Shown here: positions 1 to 5,798 of the stretch, one piece after another
How positions within the stretch are numbered: the stretch's first letter is position 1
Layout: every line of letters begins with the position of its first letter
Translations under genes and position numbers: made by a program
Notes under the pieces: generated by a model
Databases searched by the model: none
Told to the model about the DNA's origin: nothing
What the model saw: only the letters and a program-made list of their open reading frames with translations
NCBI GenBank assembly: GCA_964535875.1
Contig: CAZHUE010000194.1
Coordinates: 1-5,848 of the forward strand
Reading direction: 5' to 3'
Source of the DNA: QPIN01 sp964535875
GTDB taxonomy: Bacteria; Pseudomonadota; Gammaproteobacteria; Methylococcales; Methylomonadaceae
Length of the DNA: 5,848 nt

Positions 1-262
1 CAAGCGGCACAAGAGTAAATACTCCAGTTAATAAATCAAATTTCATCAGGTATAACATGATGAATCCGACAGGAAAAAATACAGCACCTAATAAAGGTGA
101 CCCTGTTTTTACTGTAATTGTAATCGCAAATACAGCAGCGAGTGCCAGAGTTGCACCTGCCATAAAAGCACGAATCAAAGTATCTTTTGTTGACATGTAA
201 ACTTTGGATTCACCCGAGTCTACCATTTTTGTAACAAATTCTGTGGGTTCTAAATAAGACAT
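1..262 (-). CDS. Formate/nitrite transporter (FNT) family protein, 5' part only
   Basis: This is the N-terminal 87 residues of an inner-membrane channel; the rest lies beyond the window. It begins with ATG at 262-260 (MSYLEPTEFV) and stays open to base 1. FNT proteins (FocA, NirC) are pentameric channels that pass formate, nitrite or related small anions. Visible features are a short polar N-terminus (residues 1-27), a first hydrophobic helix at about 29-51, a second at about 56-74, and D-L-L-T-G at 76-80, which resembles the family's E/D-L-[FL]-T-[GS] loop signature near the second helix. No clear Shine-Dalgarno precedes the ATG. The start is chosen because the peptide begins as FNT proteins do and an in-frame stop lies a few codons upstream. 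It follows the PhzF gene by 38 bp with no terminator, so it is probably the last seen gene of the nirBD operon. That position favours nitrite as substrate (inference); a formate channel cannot be excluded from this fragment. Confidence 0.85.
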   Translation of the reverse strand, partial: MSYLEPTEFVTKMVDSGESKVYMSTKDTLIRAFMAGATLALAAVFAITITVKTGSPLLGAVFFPVGFIMLYLMKFDLLTGVFTLVPL

Positions 263-300
263 ACTATTTCTATATTTTTAAAAGTAAAATTTATTAAAAG

Positions 301-1221
301 CTATGCTTCAGGAATATGCATTGTACCTTCAGCCACCATCACTGCCTCACCACCCACTCTTAACGTTAATCTATCTTCACCTTTATGATCCATTTCAAGA
401 TTAATCACACTACGGCGAACCTTGTCATCCCCCCTCTGAACCGCAAAGGTATAAGTACCTTTTTGCATATGATCGAAAGAACATAAATAAGCCGCAAAGG
501 CTGACAATGCAGTACCTACAGGTGGATTATCATGAATACCTATATTAGGGCCTACCAGTCTGGTTGCAAAATCCGTTTTCTGATCAGGCGTCTTTTGTGA
601 AAATAGTAATATTTCCTGTGCAGAAGTTTGTGGAGCGATTGATTGGCTCCAGGCCGAATAATTAAACCTTGCCGCCATAACCGGTTCGTAATTATAAAAA
701 GGTACAATAAGATAAGGAAAGCCACAGGAGACTAAACGTGTTTGATATTTCTTATTGTCTATTTGAGCTTGATCAACATCTAAAAAGCTAGCCAATTCAC
801 CTTCGGTTGGGGCAAAGTAATCGACCACAGGATAAGCCTTAGTGGTGTATTGAACAAAGACTGGCTTACCTTCTTTTCCAGTCACATTGACATTAAATGT
901 CACGGCATTCTGTTTGATCGTTAAGGATGTAATTTTCTCAGTTAACTTTAGCGCCCCACATGATGCCAGTACAAACGCAGTAGCTATAACTGGATGCCCT
1001 GCAAAATCAATTTCACCTAGCGGGGTAAAAATCCTCATTTGCATCATGTCTTGTTGCTGAAACACAAAAACCGTTTCAGATAAATTCAGCTCTCTGGCAA
1101 CCATTGCCATTTGTTCTTTAATTAATCCTTCTGCCTCNNNNNNNNNNGGAAAAACAGCAACCTGTGCGCCATTAAACAATTTATTGGTAAATGCATCGGC
1201 AATGTAATATTTATAGTCCAT
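301..1221 (-). CDS. PhzF-family protein (isomerase/epimerase-like), carrying a 10-N gap
   Basis: The product is about 306 residues counting the gap, close to the usual 260-300 for the PhzF/YddE family, which has the diaminopimelate epimerase fold. The best known member isomerises trans-2,3-dihydro-3-hydroxyanthranilate in phenazine synthesis; most relatives have unknown substrates. Family landmarks: D-A-F-T at 9-12, A-V-F at 22-24, N-L-S-E-T at 46-50 (Glu49 matches catalytic Glu45 of PhzF), D-F-A-G-H-P at 72-77, D-N-P-P-V-G-T-A at 231-238 in place of the common E-D-P-x-T-G-S-A, and a C-terminal V-G-G-E-A-V with a nearby G-T-M. The ATG at 1221-1219 is chosen over an in-frame ATG at 1257 because homologues begin at M-x-x-Y-x-x-x-D-A-F and GAGGAG lies 7 nt upstream of it. 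It overlaps the end of nirD by 11 bp, so it is cotranscribed and probably coupled. No phenazine genes are visible, so it should not be named phzF on function. It is probably a soluble cytoplasmic enzyme. The family call is firm; the reaction is unknown. Confidence 0.88.
   Translation of the reverse strand: MDYKYYIADAFTNKLFNGAQVAVFXXXXEAEGLIKEQMAMVARELNLSETVFVFQQQDMMQMRIFTPLGEIDFAGHPVIATAFVLASCGALKLTEKITSLTIKQNAVTFNVNVTGKEGKPVFVQYTTKAYPVVDYFAPTEGELASFLDVDQAQIDNKKYQTRLVSCGFPYLIVPFYNYEPVMAARFNYSAWSQSIAPQTSAQEILLFSQKTPDQKTDFATRLVGPNIGIHDNPPVGTALSAFAAYLCSFDHMQKGTYTFAVQRGDDKVRRSVINLEMDHKGEDRLTLRVGGEAVMVAEGTMHIPEA
1138..1147. other. Assembly gap of 10 N inside the PhzF-family gene
   Basis: Ten undetermined bases fall between codons for A-V-F-P (the CCN codon is Pro whatever N is) and E-A-E-G-L. 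The reading frame is kept if the gap is taken as 10 nt. The run is shorter than most real gaps and looks like a fixed-length scaffolding placeholder, so its true length is uncertain. Confidence 0.95.
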
Positions 1222-1558
1222 TTGATGGCTCCTCAAGACATACGTCAACCTGCCCATTTTCTATACGAATTTTATAAGCGTCAACTTTTACCGTTTCATC
1301 ATCAAGACAAATACCTGTCTTCAGACTAAAGTGTTGTTTATATAAAGGAGAGGCAACCATTGGCTCCCCTTTTAGGTCACCGATTAAACCGCGTGACAAA
1401 ACGTTTGCTTTTCCAAATGGATCATAATTATTGATGGCATACACTTCTTTATCTCTGCTTAAGTAAAAAATCGCTATCTGCTTGCCCTCAACCAAGGCAC
1501 AAATACCCGAGTCAGATTGCAAATCATCTTCACTACATACATTTACCCATTGGCTCAC
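1211..1558 (-). CDS. nirD: Nitrite reductase (NADH) small subunit NirD
   Basis: NirD is the small partner of NirB in the cytoplasmic siroheme nitrite reductase that makes ammonium from nitrite with NADH. The 115 residues begin M-S-Q-W and carry G-I-C-A-L-V at 18-23, Q-I-A-I-F at 27-31, V-Y-A-I-N-N-Y-D-P-F at 39-48, V-L-S-R-G-L-I at 53-59 and V-A-S-P-L-Y-K-Q-H-F at 68-77, which follow E. coli NirD (108 aa) closely. The fold is Rieske-like, but the C-x-H and C-x2-H ligands of true Rieske proteins are absent (Y-D-P-F and S-P-L-Y-K-Q-H stand there). That is normal for NirD, so no [2Fe-2S] cluster is expected. The start codon is GTG at 1558-1556 and shares its G with the nirB stop (TAGTG). A strong GGAGGA sits 6 nt upstream. 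The C-terminus runs about seven residues past the E. coli protein, and those codons hold the ribosome site of the next gene. Confidence 0.95.
   Translation of the reverse strand: MSQWVNVCSEDDLQSDSGICALVEGKQIAIFYLSRDKEVYAINNYDPFGKANVLSRGLIGDLKGEPMVASPLYKQHFSLKTGICLDDETVKVDAYKIRIENGQVDVCLEEPSNGL
1229..1234 (-). promoter_or_regulatory. Shine-Dalgarno of the PhzF-family gene
   Basis: GAGGAG on the minus strand lies inside the last codons of nirD, with 7 nt to the ATG at 1221. It decides the start against the upstream in-frame ATG at 1257 and supports coupled translation from nirD. Confidence 0.75.
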
Positions 1559-4095
1559 TAAACTTCCTCCGAAATTTTAAAATGCTTATGTTCTTCTTCA
1601 TTAGCTGGGCGAATCTGCCCCCGTTCTTCTACAAATACAACGTTGTCATCAGTTTTATCACTGTTAACAAAATGACGAAATCGTTTTAGTTTCTCTTCGT
1701 TTTCAATGGTCGTTTTCCATTCGCATTGATAGGTATCAATCACATGTTGCATTTGTTCTTCAAATTGGTCGCAAGCACCTAATTTGTCATCAATAACCAC
1801 TGATTTCAAATAATCCAGACCACCTTCCATGTTTTCCATCCAAACCGATGTACGTTGTAATTTATCTGCTGTGCGCACATAAAATATCAACATTCTATCG
1901 ATATATTTTATCAGCGTTTCTTTATCAAGATCGGTCGCAAATAAATCGGCATGTCGAGGCTTCATCCCTCCATTACCACAGACATAAAGGTTCCATCCTC
2001 CTTCTGTTGCAATCACCCCAATATCTTTACCCTGTGCTTCTGCACATTCCCGGGTACAACCAGAGACACCCATTTTAATTTTATGTGGTGCGCGTAAGCC
2101 TTTGTATCTATTTTCCAGTTCAACTGCCAAGCCCACACTGTCATCAATTCCAAATCGACACCAAGTGCTACCGACGCAGGATTTCACTGTGCGTAAGGAC
2201 TTTCCATAAGCATGTCCACTTTCATAACCTGCATCTATTAATTTTTTCCAAATGCTGGGTAACTGATCGACCCTTGCACCAAATAAATCAATTCGTTGTC
2301 CACCAGTGATTTTAGTATACAAGTTATATTCTTTTGCTACAGTTCCAGCGGCAATCAGCATATCTGGCGTTAGCTCTCCGCCAGTCACTCGCGGTACAAC
2401 CGAATAAGTTCCATCTTTTTGCATATTAGCAAGAAAAGTGTCGTTCGTATCTTGTAAACCAAGGTGCTGTTCTTCAAGCACATACTCATTCCAGTAGGAT
2501 GCCATAATAGATCCTACAGCTTGCCGGCAGACTTCACAACCTTTGCCTGCACCGTGTTTATCTATTAATTCATCGTAGGTTTTAATCTCATTAATCATCA
2601 CCAGGTTGTAAAGATCTTGACGCGTATGCGGAAAATGCTCGCAAATATCTGTATTAACTTCAAACCCTGCTTTTTCTAATTCACAATCTAACACTGATTT
2701 AAGTAGAACCGTACAACCACCACAGCCTGTCGAAGCCTGAGTTATTTCTTTTAACCCAACCATAGTCGTACAACCGTCTTCAATAACAGAACAAATTTGT
2801 CCTTTGGACACATCGTAACAAGAGCAAATTTGTGCGGACATAGGCAAAGCATCCGGCCCTAACCCGACAGATTCATCAGATCGTGCAGGTAAAATTAAAG
2901 CCTCTGGGTTTTCCGGTAGCTCAATATCATTTAGACAATATTGCAATAAAGTACCATAACCGGAAGCATCACCAACTAAGACCGCTCCCAGCAACTGTTT
3001 TTTATCTTGGCTAACGACCAAGCGTTTATAAACTTCGCTGTCCCCATTTTGATAGGTATAAACCTTCGCACCTTCCGTTTTAGCATGAGCATCACCAATA
3101 CTGGCAACATCCACACCCAGCAATTTCAACTTGGTACTCATATCTGCACCCGTAAAACTTGCATCCTGCCCTGCCAGATTATCAACAACCGTGCGTGCCA
3201 TAGTATAACCCGGTGCTACTAATCCAAATATTTTACCGTCCCATAATGCACATTCGCCTATTGCATAGATATTAGAATCTGAGGTTTGGCATTGATTATC
3301 AATAACGACACCTCCGCGTTGGCCTACTTCCAGCCCAGCACTTCGTGCAATATCATCACGCGGCCGTATACCAGCAGAAAACAAAATAATATCGGTTTCC
3401 AGCTCTTCGCCATCTGCAAAAGTCATTTTGTGAAAACAACTCTCTCCATCACCAATATTCTTGGTGTTTTTACTGGTATGCACCGTCACACCCAAATCTT
3501 CAATTTTCTGTCTGAGCATGGCTCCACCACCCTCATCAAGCTGCACAGCCATTAATCTAGGTGCAAATTCGACGATATGAGTTTGTAACCCTAAATCTAT
3601 TAAAGCTTTTGCTGCTTCCAGCCCAAGTAACCCACCCCCTACAACAACCCCAATTTTTGATTTTTTTCCTGTTGCAGTGATTGCTTCTAAGTCTTCAATC
3701 GTTCGATAAACATGGCATTGTTCACGATCATGCCCTGGCACAGGTGGAACAAATGGATATGATCCCGTTGCTAATACCAGTTTGTCGTAACTAATTTCTA
3801 TGCCTTGTTCTGATTTTATAATCTGATTTTTCGTATCAATGTCTGTTGCTCGATCACCGATATAAACTTTTATATTGTATTGCTCAAAAAAACCATCTTC
3901 TACCAGTGATAACTCCTTTGCTGTTTTACCAGAAAAATATTCTGACAAATGCACACGATCATAAGCAGGACGAGGCTCTTCACAAAAAGTAACAATATCA
4001 TAATGTTCTTTAATTTCACTAGCAACTAAAGTACTTAGAAAATTTTGCCCAACCATACCGTTACCAATAACAACTAATGTTTGCTTTTTAGACAT
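1558..4095 (-). CDS. nirB: Nitrite reductase (NADH) large subunit NirB
   Basis: NirB is the catalytic subunit of cytoplasmic NADH-dependent nitrite reductase, taking six electrons from NADH to turn nitrite into ammonium. With the ATG at 4095 it has 845 residues; E. coli NirB has 847. Domains in order: an FAD-binding Rossmann segment with G-N-G-M-V-G at 11-16; an NADH-binding segment with G-G-G-L-L-G at 153-158; the second FAD motif Y-A-I-G-E at 277-281; a BFD-like [2Fe-2S] domain with Cys424, Cys426, Cys458 and Cys461 (C-S-C-Y and G-C-G-G-C); a second BFD-like segment with G-C-E-V-C (Cys520, Cys523); the ferredoxin-like half-domain from about 560 (P-R-V-T-G-G-E at 568-574); and the siroheme/[4Fe-4S] domain with C-x5-C (Cys640, Cys646) and C-x3-C (Cys680, Cys684). 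All expected cofactor ligands are present, so the enzyme should be active. A TTG 12 nt further upstream (4107) is in frame but has no ribosome site, while a weak GAG lies before the ATG. First gene of the operon; the stop overlaps the nirD start by one base. No siroheme synthase gene is in view. Confidence 0.97.
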   Translation of the reverse strand: MSKKQTLVVIGNGMVGQNFLSTLVASEIKEHYDIVTFCEEPRPAYDRVHLSEYFSGKTAKELSLVEDGFFEQYNIKVYIGDRATDIDTKNQIIKSEQGIEISYDKLVLATGSYPFVPPVPGHDREQCHVYRTIEDLEAITATGKKSKIGVVVGGGLLGLEAAKALIDLGLQTHIVEFAPRLMAVQLDEGGGAMLRQKIEDLGVTVHTSKNTKNIGDGESCFHKMTFADGEELETDIILFSAGIRPRDDIARSAGLEVGQRGGVVIDNQCQTSDSNIYAIGECALWDGKIFGLVAPGYTMARTVVDNLAGQDASFTGADMSTKLKLLGVDVASIGDAHAKTEGAKVYTYQNGDSEVYKRLVVSQDKKQLLGAVLVGDASGYGTLLQYCLNDIELPENPEALILPARSDESVGLGPDALPMSAQICSCYDVSKGQICSVIEDGCTTMVGLKEITQASTGCGGCTVLLKSVLDCELEKAGFEVNTDICEHFPHTRQDLYNLVMINEIKTYDELIDKHGAGKGCEVCRQAVGSIMASYWNEYVLEEQHLGLQDTNDTFLANMQKDGTYSVVPRVTGGELTPDMLIAAGTVAKEYNLYTKITGGQRIDLFGARVDQLPSIWKKLIDAGYESGHAYGKSLRTVKSCVGSTWCRFGIDDSVGLAVELENRYKGLRAPHKIKMGVSGCTRECAEAQGKDIGVIATEGGWNLYVCGNGGMKPRHADLFATDLDKETLIKYIDRMLIFYVRTADKLQRTSVWMENMEGGLDYLKSVVIDDKLGACDQFEEQMQHVIDTYQCEWKTTIENEEKLKRFRHFVNSDKTDDNVVFVEERGQIRPANEEEHKHFKISEEV
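1565..1570 (-). promoter_or_regulatory. Shine-Dalgarno of nirD
   Basis: GGAGGA on the minus strand, within the last codons of nirB, lies 6 nt before the GTG start of nirD. Its strength supports the non-ATG start and stop-start coupling at TAGTG. Confidence 0.8.
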
Positions 4096-4143
4096 ATTTA
4101 ATCTCAATTAATATTTGCAAAAATATAAAGATTAATATATACA

Positions 4144-4173
4144 AGCATATTTTATACCGAATAACTCAGGCAA
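4144..4173 (-). promoter_or_regulatory. Candidate sigma-70 promoter of nirB
   Basis: On the minus strand TTGCCT (4173-4168, 4 of 6 to the -35 consensus) is followed 18 bp later by TATGCT (4149-4144, 4 of 6 to the -10 consensus). Transcription would start near 4137, giving a leader of about 42 nt. A better single -10 match, TATAAA at 4156-4151, has no -35 at the right distance. Weak boxes beside an FNR-like site fit an activator-dependent promoter. This is a prediction by eye. Confidence 0.4.
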
Positions 4174-4187
4174 CTGATTTAAAACAA
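4174..4187 (-). promoter_or_regulatory. FNR-like binding site upstream of nirB
   Basis: On the minus strand the site reads TTGTT-N4-ATCAG, matching 8 of 10 bases of the FNR/Anr consensus TTGAT-N4-ATCAA. It abuts the candidate -35 box and its centre lies about 41-44 bp before the predicted start point, the position of class II FNR activation as at E. coli nirB. Promoter positions are inferred, so the distance is approximate. Confidence 0.5.
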
Positions 4188-4235
4188 TAAAGAAAGAATA
4201 AAAGAAGCTTTATAAAAATCCATTGATCCAAAGTG

Positions 4236-4260
4236 GTGCATCAACGATGCAATTTTGCAC
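4236..4260. repeat. Cluster of TGCA-centred inverted repeats (possible operator)
   Basis: Three TGCA tetramers (4237, 4248 and 4256) form two overlapping dyads: TGCATC-AAC-GATGCA at 4237-4251 and TGCAA-TT-TTGCA at 4248-4259. An outer GTGCA/TGCAC pair bounds the set (4236-4240 and 4256-4260). The tract stands out from the surrounding A/T-only sequence and lies about midway between the two promoters, as expected for an operator. The GATGCA half-elements recall the NsrR half-site (AAGATGCATTT), but the arrangement does not match NsrR's 11-1-11 inverted repeat, so no regulator is assigned. Confidence 0.45.
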
Positions 4261-4341
4261 ATCCTGTAAGGAATTATTTAAAAGTAAAAGCACAAGAAGA
4301 ATAAATACGAATAAATTTATTTTCTTATAAGCCTACCAAAC

Positions 4342-4355
4342 CTGATAAATATCAT
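4342..4355 (+). promoter_or_regulatory. FNR-like binding site upstream of the porin gene
   Basis: CTGAT-AAAT-ATCAT has a perfect TGAT-N4-ATCA core and matches 8 of 10 bases of the FNR consensus. Its centre lies 88.5 bp before the porin ATG and roughly 35 bp before the start point suggested by the best -10 box. CRP is less likely because the TGTGA arms are absent. Confidence 0.5.
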
Positions 4356-4370
4356 TATTATTTTTATGCT

Positions 4371-4376
4371 TATTAT
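4371..4376 (+). promoter_or_regulatory. Candidate -10 box of the porin promoter
   Basis: TATTAT matches 5 of 6 bases of the -10 consensus. No good -35 hexamer lies 16-18 bp upstream; the FNR-like palindrome occupies that place instead, which would fit activator-dependent initiation near 4383 and a leader of about 54 nt. AT-rich surroundings offer other weak -10 matches, so this is tentative. Confidence 0.3.
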
Positions 4377-4436
4377 GGTAACTTCAATTTATCTTTATAT
4401 TTATTACTAAAACTCTTATTTTTCAAAGGAATATTT

Positions 4437-5702
4437 ATGTCTTTGCAAAAAACTTTAACAAGGAACAAGCGACTAAGCCTATCCGCTTTTCCTATAACTT
4501 TACTAGCTTTATCAAGCAGTCAAATTGTATCAGCTGATATAAACGAAACAATAGAGAATGTCCTAAAATTTGGCCAAGATGATGCTAAATATGGACAATT
4601 TAAATTAGATTTGCGTTATCGTTTTGAACAAGATGACACTAAAAACCCTGCCAAAGAGCATGGAGACGCATCAACAATCCGCATGCGCTTAGGATATTTA
4701 ACACCTGAATTTCATAGTGCTCAGGGCTTTAGCATACAAGGCTATGCGGAATATGAAACCAACCAGGATTTTGGTGCTAACACCTACAACAGCGCAAGAA
4801 ATGGAAAAAAAGAATTTGAAACAATTGTTGATCCGCAAGAACATGAATTAAATCAATTATGGATTAGTTTTAAAGGAATTCCTGATACCCAAGTTAAAGT
4901 AGGTAGACAACGAATTAAAATTGATAACGAACGTTTTATCGGCAATGTAGGATGGCGCCAACTTGAACAAACCTATGATGCAATTTTATTGACTAACCAA
5001 TCACTAGCAAATACAACTGTTAATGTAGGTTATATTAATCAGAGACAAACAATCCATTCATTTGTACAAGCAATGCAGACGCCTTTTGTAAATGTTTCAT
5101 ATGATTTCAAAGGCTATGGGAAATTAACTGGATATGGCTATTTTCTTGATAACAACGAAGCGCATAAAGCTTCAAACCAAACATATGGAGTAAGTTTTGA
5201 CGGTGGTAAGAAAATAACGGATGATATAAAAGCACTTTATCGACTTGAATATGCTTACCAAAAAGACCATGAACAAAACCCAAATAATTATAATGCAGAT
5301 TACTATCATGTTATGGCTGGGGCAAAAGCATATGCAATTACACTCAAAGCTGGAATAGAGCAATTAGAGGGTAATGGTACAGGAAAAGCCTTTCAAACTC
5401 CTTTGGCTACTCTACACGCTTTTAATGGCTGGTCTGACCAGTTTTTAACTACGCCAGAAAATGGCCTACGTGATATCTATGCATCAGTAAGCGCAAAAGT
5501 TATGGGCGTAAAATTAATGGGGGTATATCATGAATTTGACGATGACTCCAGTAATACTAGTTACGGTAAAGAATATGACTTTCTAGTGGTGAAAAAATTT
5601 GCCGACCACTATACCCTACTCGCAAAATATGCCTATTTTGATGGTGATAATGGACGATTTGATGCTCAAAACTTTTCGTTAGAGGCCGGTGTAAATTTTT
5701 AA
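4437..5702 (+). CDS. Outer-membrane porin, alginate-export-like family
   Basis: The 421-residue product is an exported beta-barrel. Residues 1-33 form a signal peptide: basic n-region (K5, R9, K11, R12), hydrophobic stretch at about 18-29, and cleavage after V-S-A, leaving about 388 residues. Repeated amphipathic strands alternate with polar loops, and the chain ends in Phe as barrel proteins often do for BAM recognition. Family-typical segments are L-D-L-R-Y-R-F-E at 57-64, A-S-T-I-R-M-R-L-G-Y at 78-87, V-G-R-Q-R-I at 155-160, V-G-W-R-Q-L-E-Q-T-Y-D-A at 171-182, Y-N-A-D-Y-Y at 285-290 and T-L-H-A-F-N-G-W-S-D at 325-334, as in the short proteins commonly annotated as alginate export or hypothetical porins in gammaproteobacteria. 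It is shorter than AlgE (about 490 aa) and no alginate genes are near, so alginate transport is unlikely. AAAGGA lies 6 nt before the ATG. The divergent partner is nirB, which suggests a role in nitrite or nitrate entry; this is inferred from context only. Confidence 0.85.
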   Translation: MSLQKTLTRNKRLSLSAFPITLLALSSSQIVSADINETIENVLKFGQDDAKYGQFKLDLRYRFEQDDTKNPAKEHGDASTIRMRLGYLTPEFHSAQGFSIQGYAEYETNQDFGANTYNSARNGKKEFETIVDPQEHELNQLWISFKGIPDTQVKVGRQRIKIDNERFIGNVGWRQLEQTYDAILLTNQSLANTTVNVGYINQRQTIHSFVQAMQTPFVNVSYDFKGYGKLTGYGYFLDNNEAHKASNQTYGVSFDGGKKITDDIKALYRLEYAYQKDHEQNPNNYNADYYHVMAGAKAYAITLKAGIEQLEGNGTGKAFQTPLATLHAFNGWSDQFLTTPENGLRDIYASVSAKVMGVKLMGVYHEFDDDSSNTSYGKEYDFLVVKKFADHYTLLAKYAYFDGDNGRFDAQNFSLEAGVNF

Positions 5703-5742
5703 ATTGACTTGGCAGGTTTCTATAAAACTATTCTACAGACAT

Positions 5743-5777
5743 AAAAAAACCTTCGAAGCTAGTAGCTTCAAAGGTTT
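5743..5777 (-). terminator. Rho-independent terminator, probably bidirectional
   Basis: A hairpin pairs 5747-5753 with 5771-5777 (7 bp) and 5755-5760 with 5764-5769 (6 bp), with one C/A mismatch and a 3-nt loop. Seven A on the plus strand (5743-5749) give a strong U-tract for minus-strand transcripts, so it should end the tRNA transcript. On the plus strand a five-T run at 5783-5787 follows a few bases past the stem, so it may also end porin transcription, whose stop codon is 40 bp before the A-run. Confidence 0.85.
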
Positions 5778-5798
5778 CCATATTTTTAATTTGTTCTG

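Larger units (their letters stand above)
4096..4436. other. Divergent intergenic regulatory region between nirB and the porin gene
   Basis: This 341-bp, very AT-rich stretch has no credible coding sequence and must hold promoters for both divergent genes. Visible elements are a candidate nirB promoter with an FNR-like site, a central cluster of TGCA-centred dyads (4236-4260), an 8-bp direct repeat GAATAAAT at 4299-4306 and 4309-4316 (10-bp period), a 12-bp perfect palindrome AATAAATTTATT at 4310-4321, a second FNR-like site (4342-4355) and a candidate porin -10 box. The octamer ATTAATAT also occurs twice in the nirB leader (4107-4114 and 4131-4138). Confidence 0.8.

Noticed and set aside
263..300. 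Possible terminator or promoter between the PhzF and FNT genes
   Set aside because: The 38 bp are AT-rich with short A and T runs but hold no GC-containing hairpin and no convincing promoter boxes.
1222..1257. Upstream ATG extending the PhzF-family protein by 12 residues
   Set aside because: The extension lies inside nirD, has no family counterpart, and the GAGGAG site is spaced for the ATG at 1221.
1211..1558. NirD as a Rieske [2Fe-2S] ferredoxin
   Set aside because: The Cys/His ligand pairs are absent, as in known NirD proteins.
1848..2309. Two plus-strand open frames of 74-76 codons inside nirB
   Set aside because: They lie wholly opposite conserved nirB coding sequence (siroheme domain), have no ribosome sites, and their translations show no recognisable family.
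3007..3555. Two plus-strand open frames of 71 and 89 codons inside nirB
   Set aside because: They are antisense to the conserved FAD/NADH domain and have unnatural composition and no recognisable motif.
4096..4107. TTG start extending NirB by four residues
   Set aside because: The ATG at 4095 gives the family's N-terminus and length, while no Shine-Dalgarno precedes the TTG.
4223..4244. TTGAT-N12-ATCAA inverted repeat
   Set aside because: The arms match FNR half-sites, but a 12-bp spacer instead of 4 rules out a standard FNR site; it is probably chance and partly overlaps the TGCA dyad.
4235..4262. Possible sigma-54 promoter (GG...GC) in the TGCA cluster, either strand
   Set aside because: The GG to GC spacing is 12 bp on both strands, whereas sigma-54 promoters need 10.
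4151..4380. NarL/NarP heptamers (TACCGAA, TACCAAA)
   Set aside because: Each misses the last base of the TACYNMT consensus and neither is part of a 7-2-7 inverted pair.
5172..5363. Minus-strand open frame of 63 codons inside the porin gene
   Set aside because: It is antisense to conserved porin strands, is rich in Ile, Cys and Phe as expected of noise in AT-rich DNA, and has no ribosome site.
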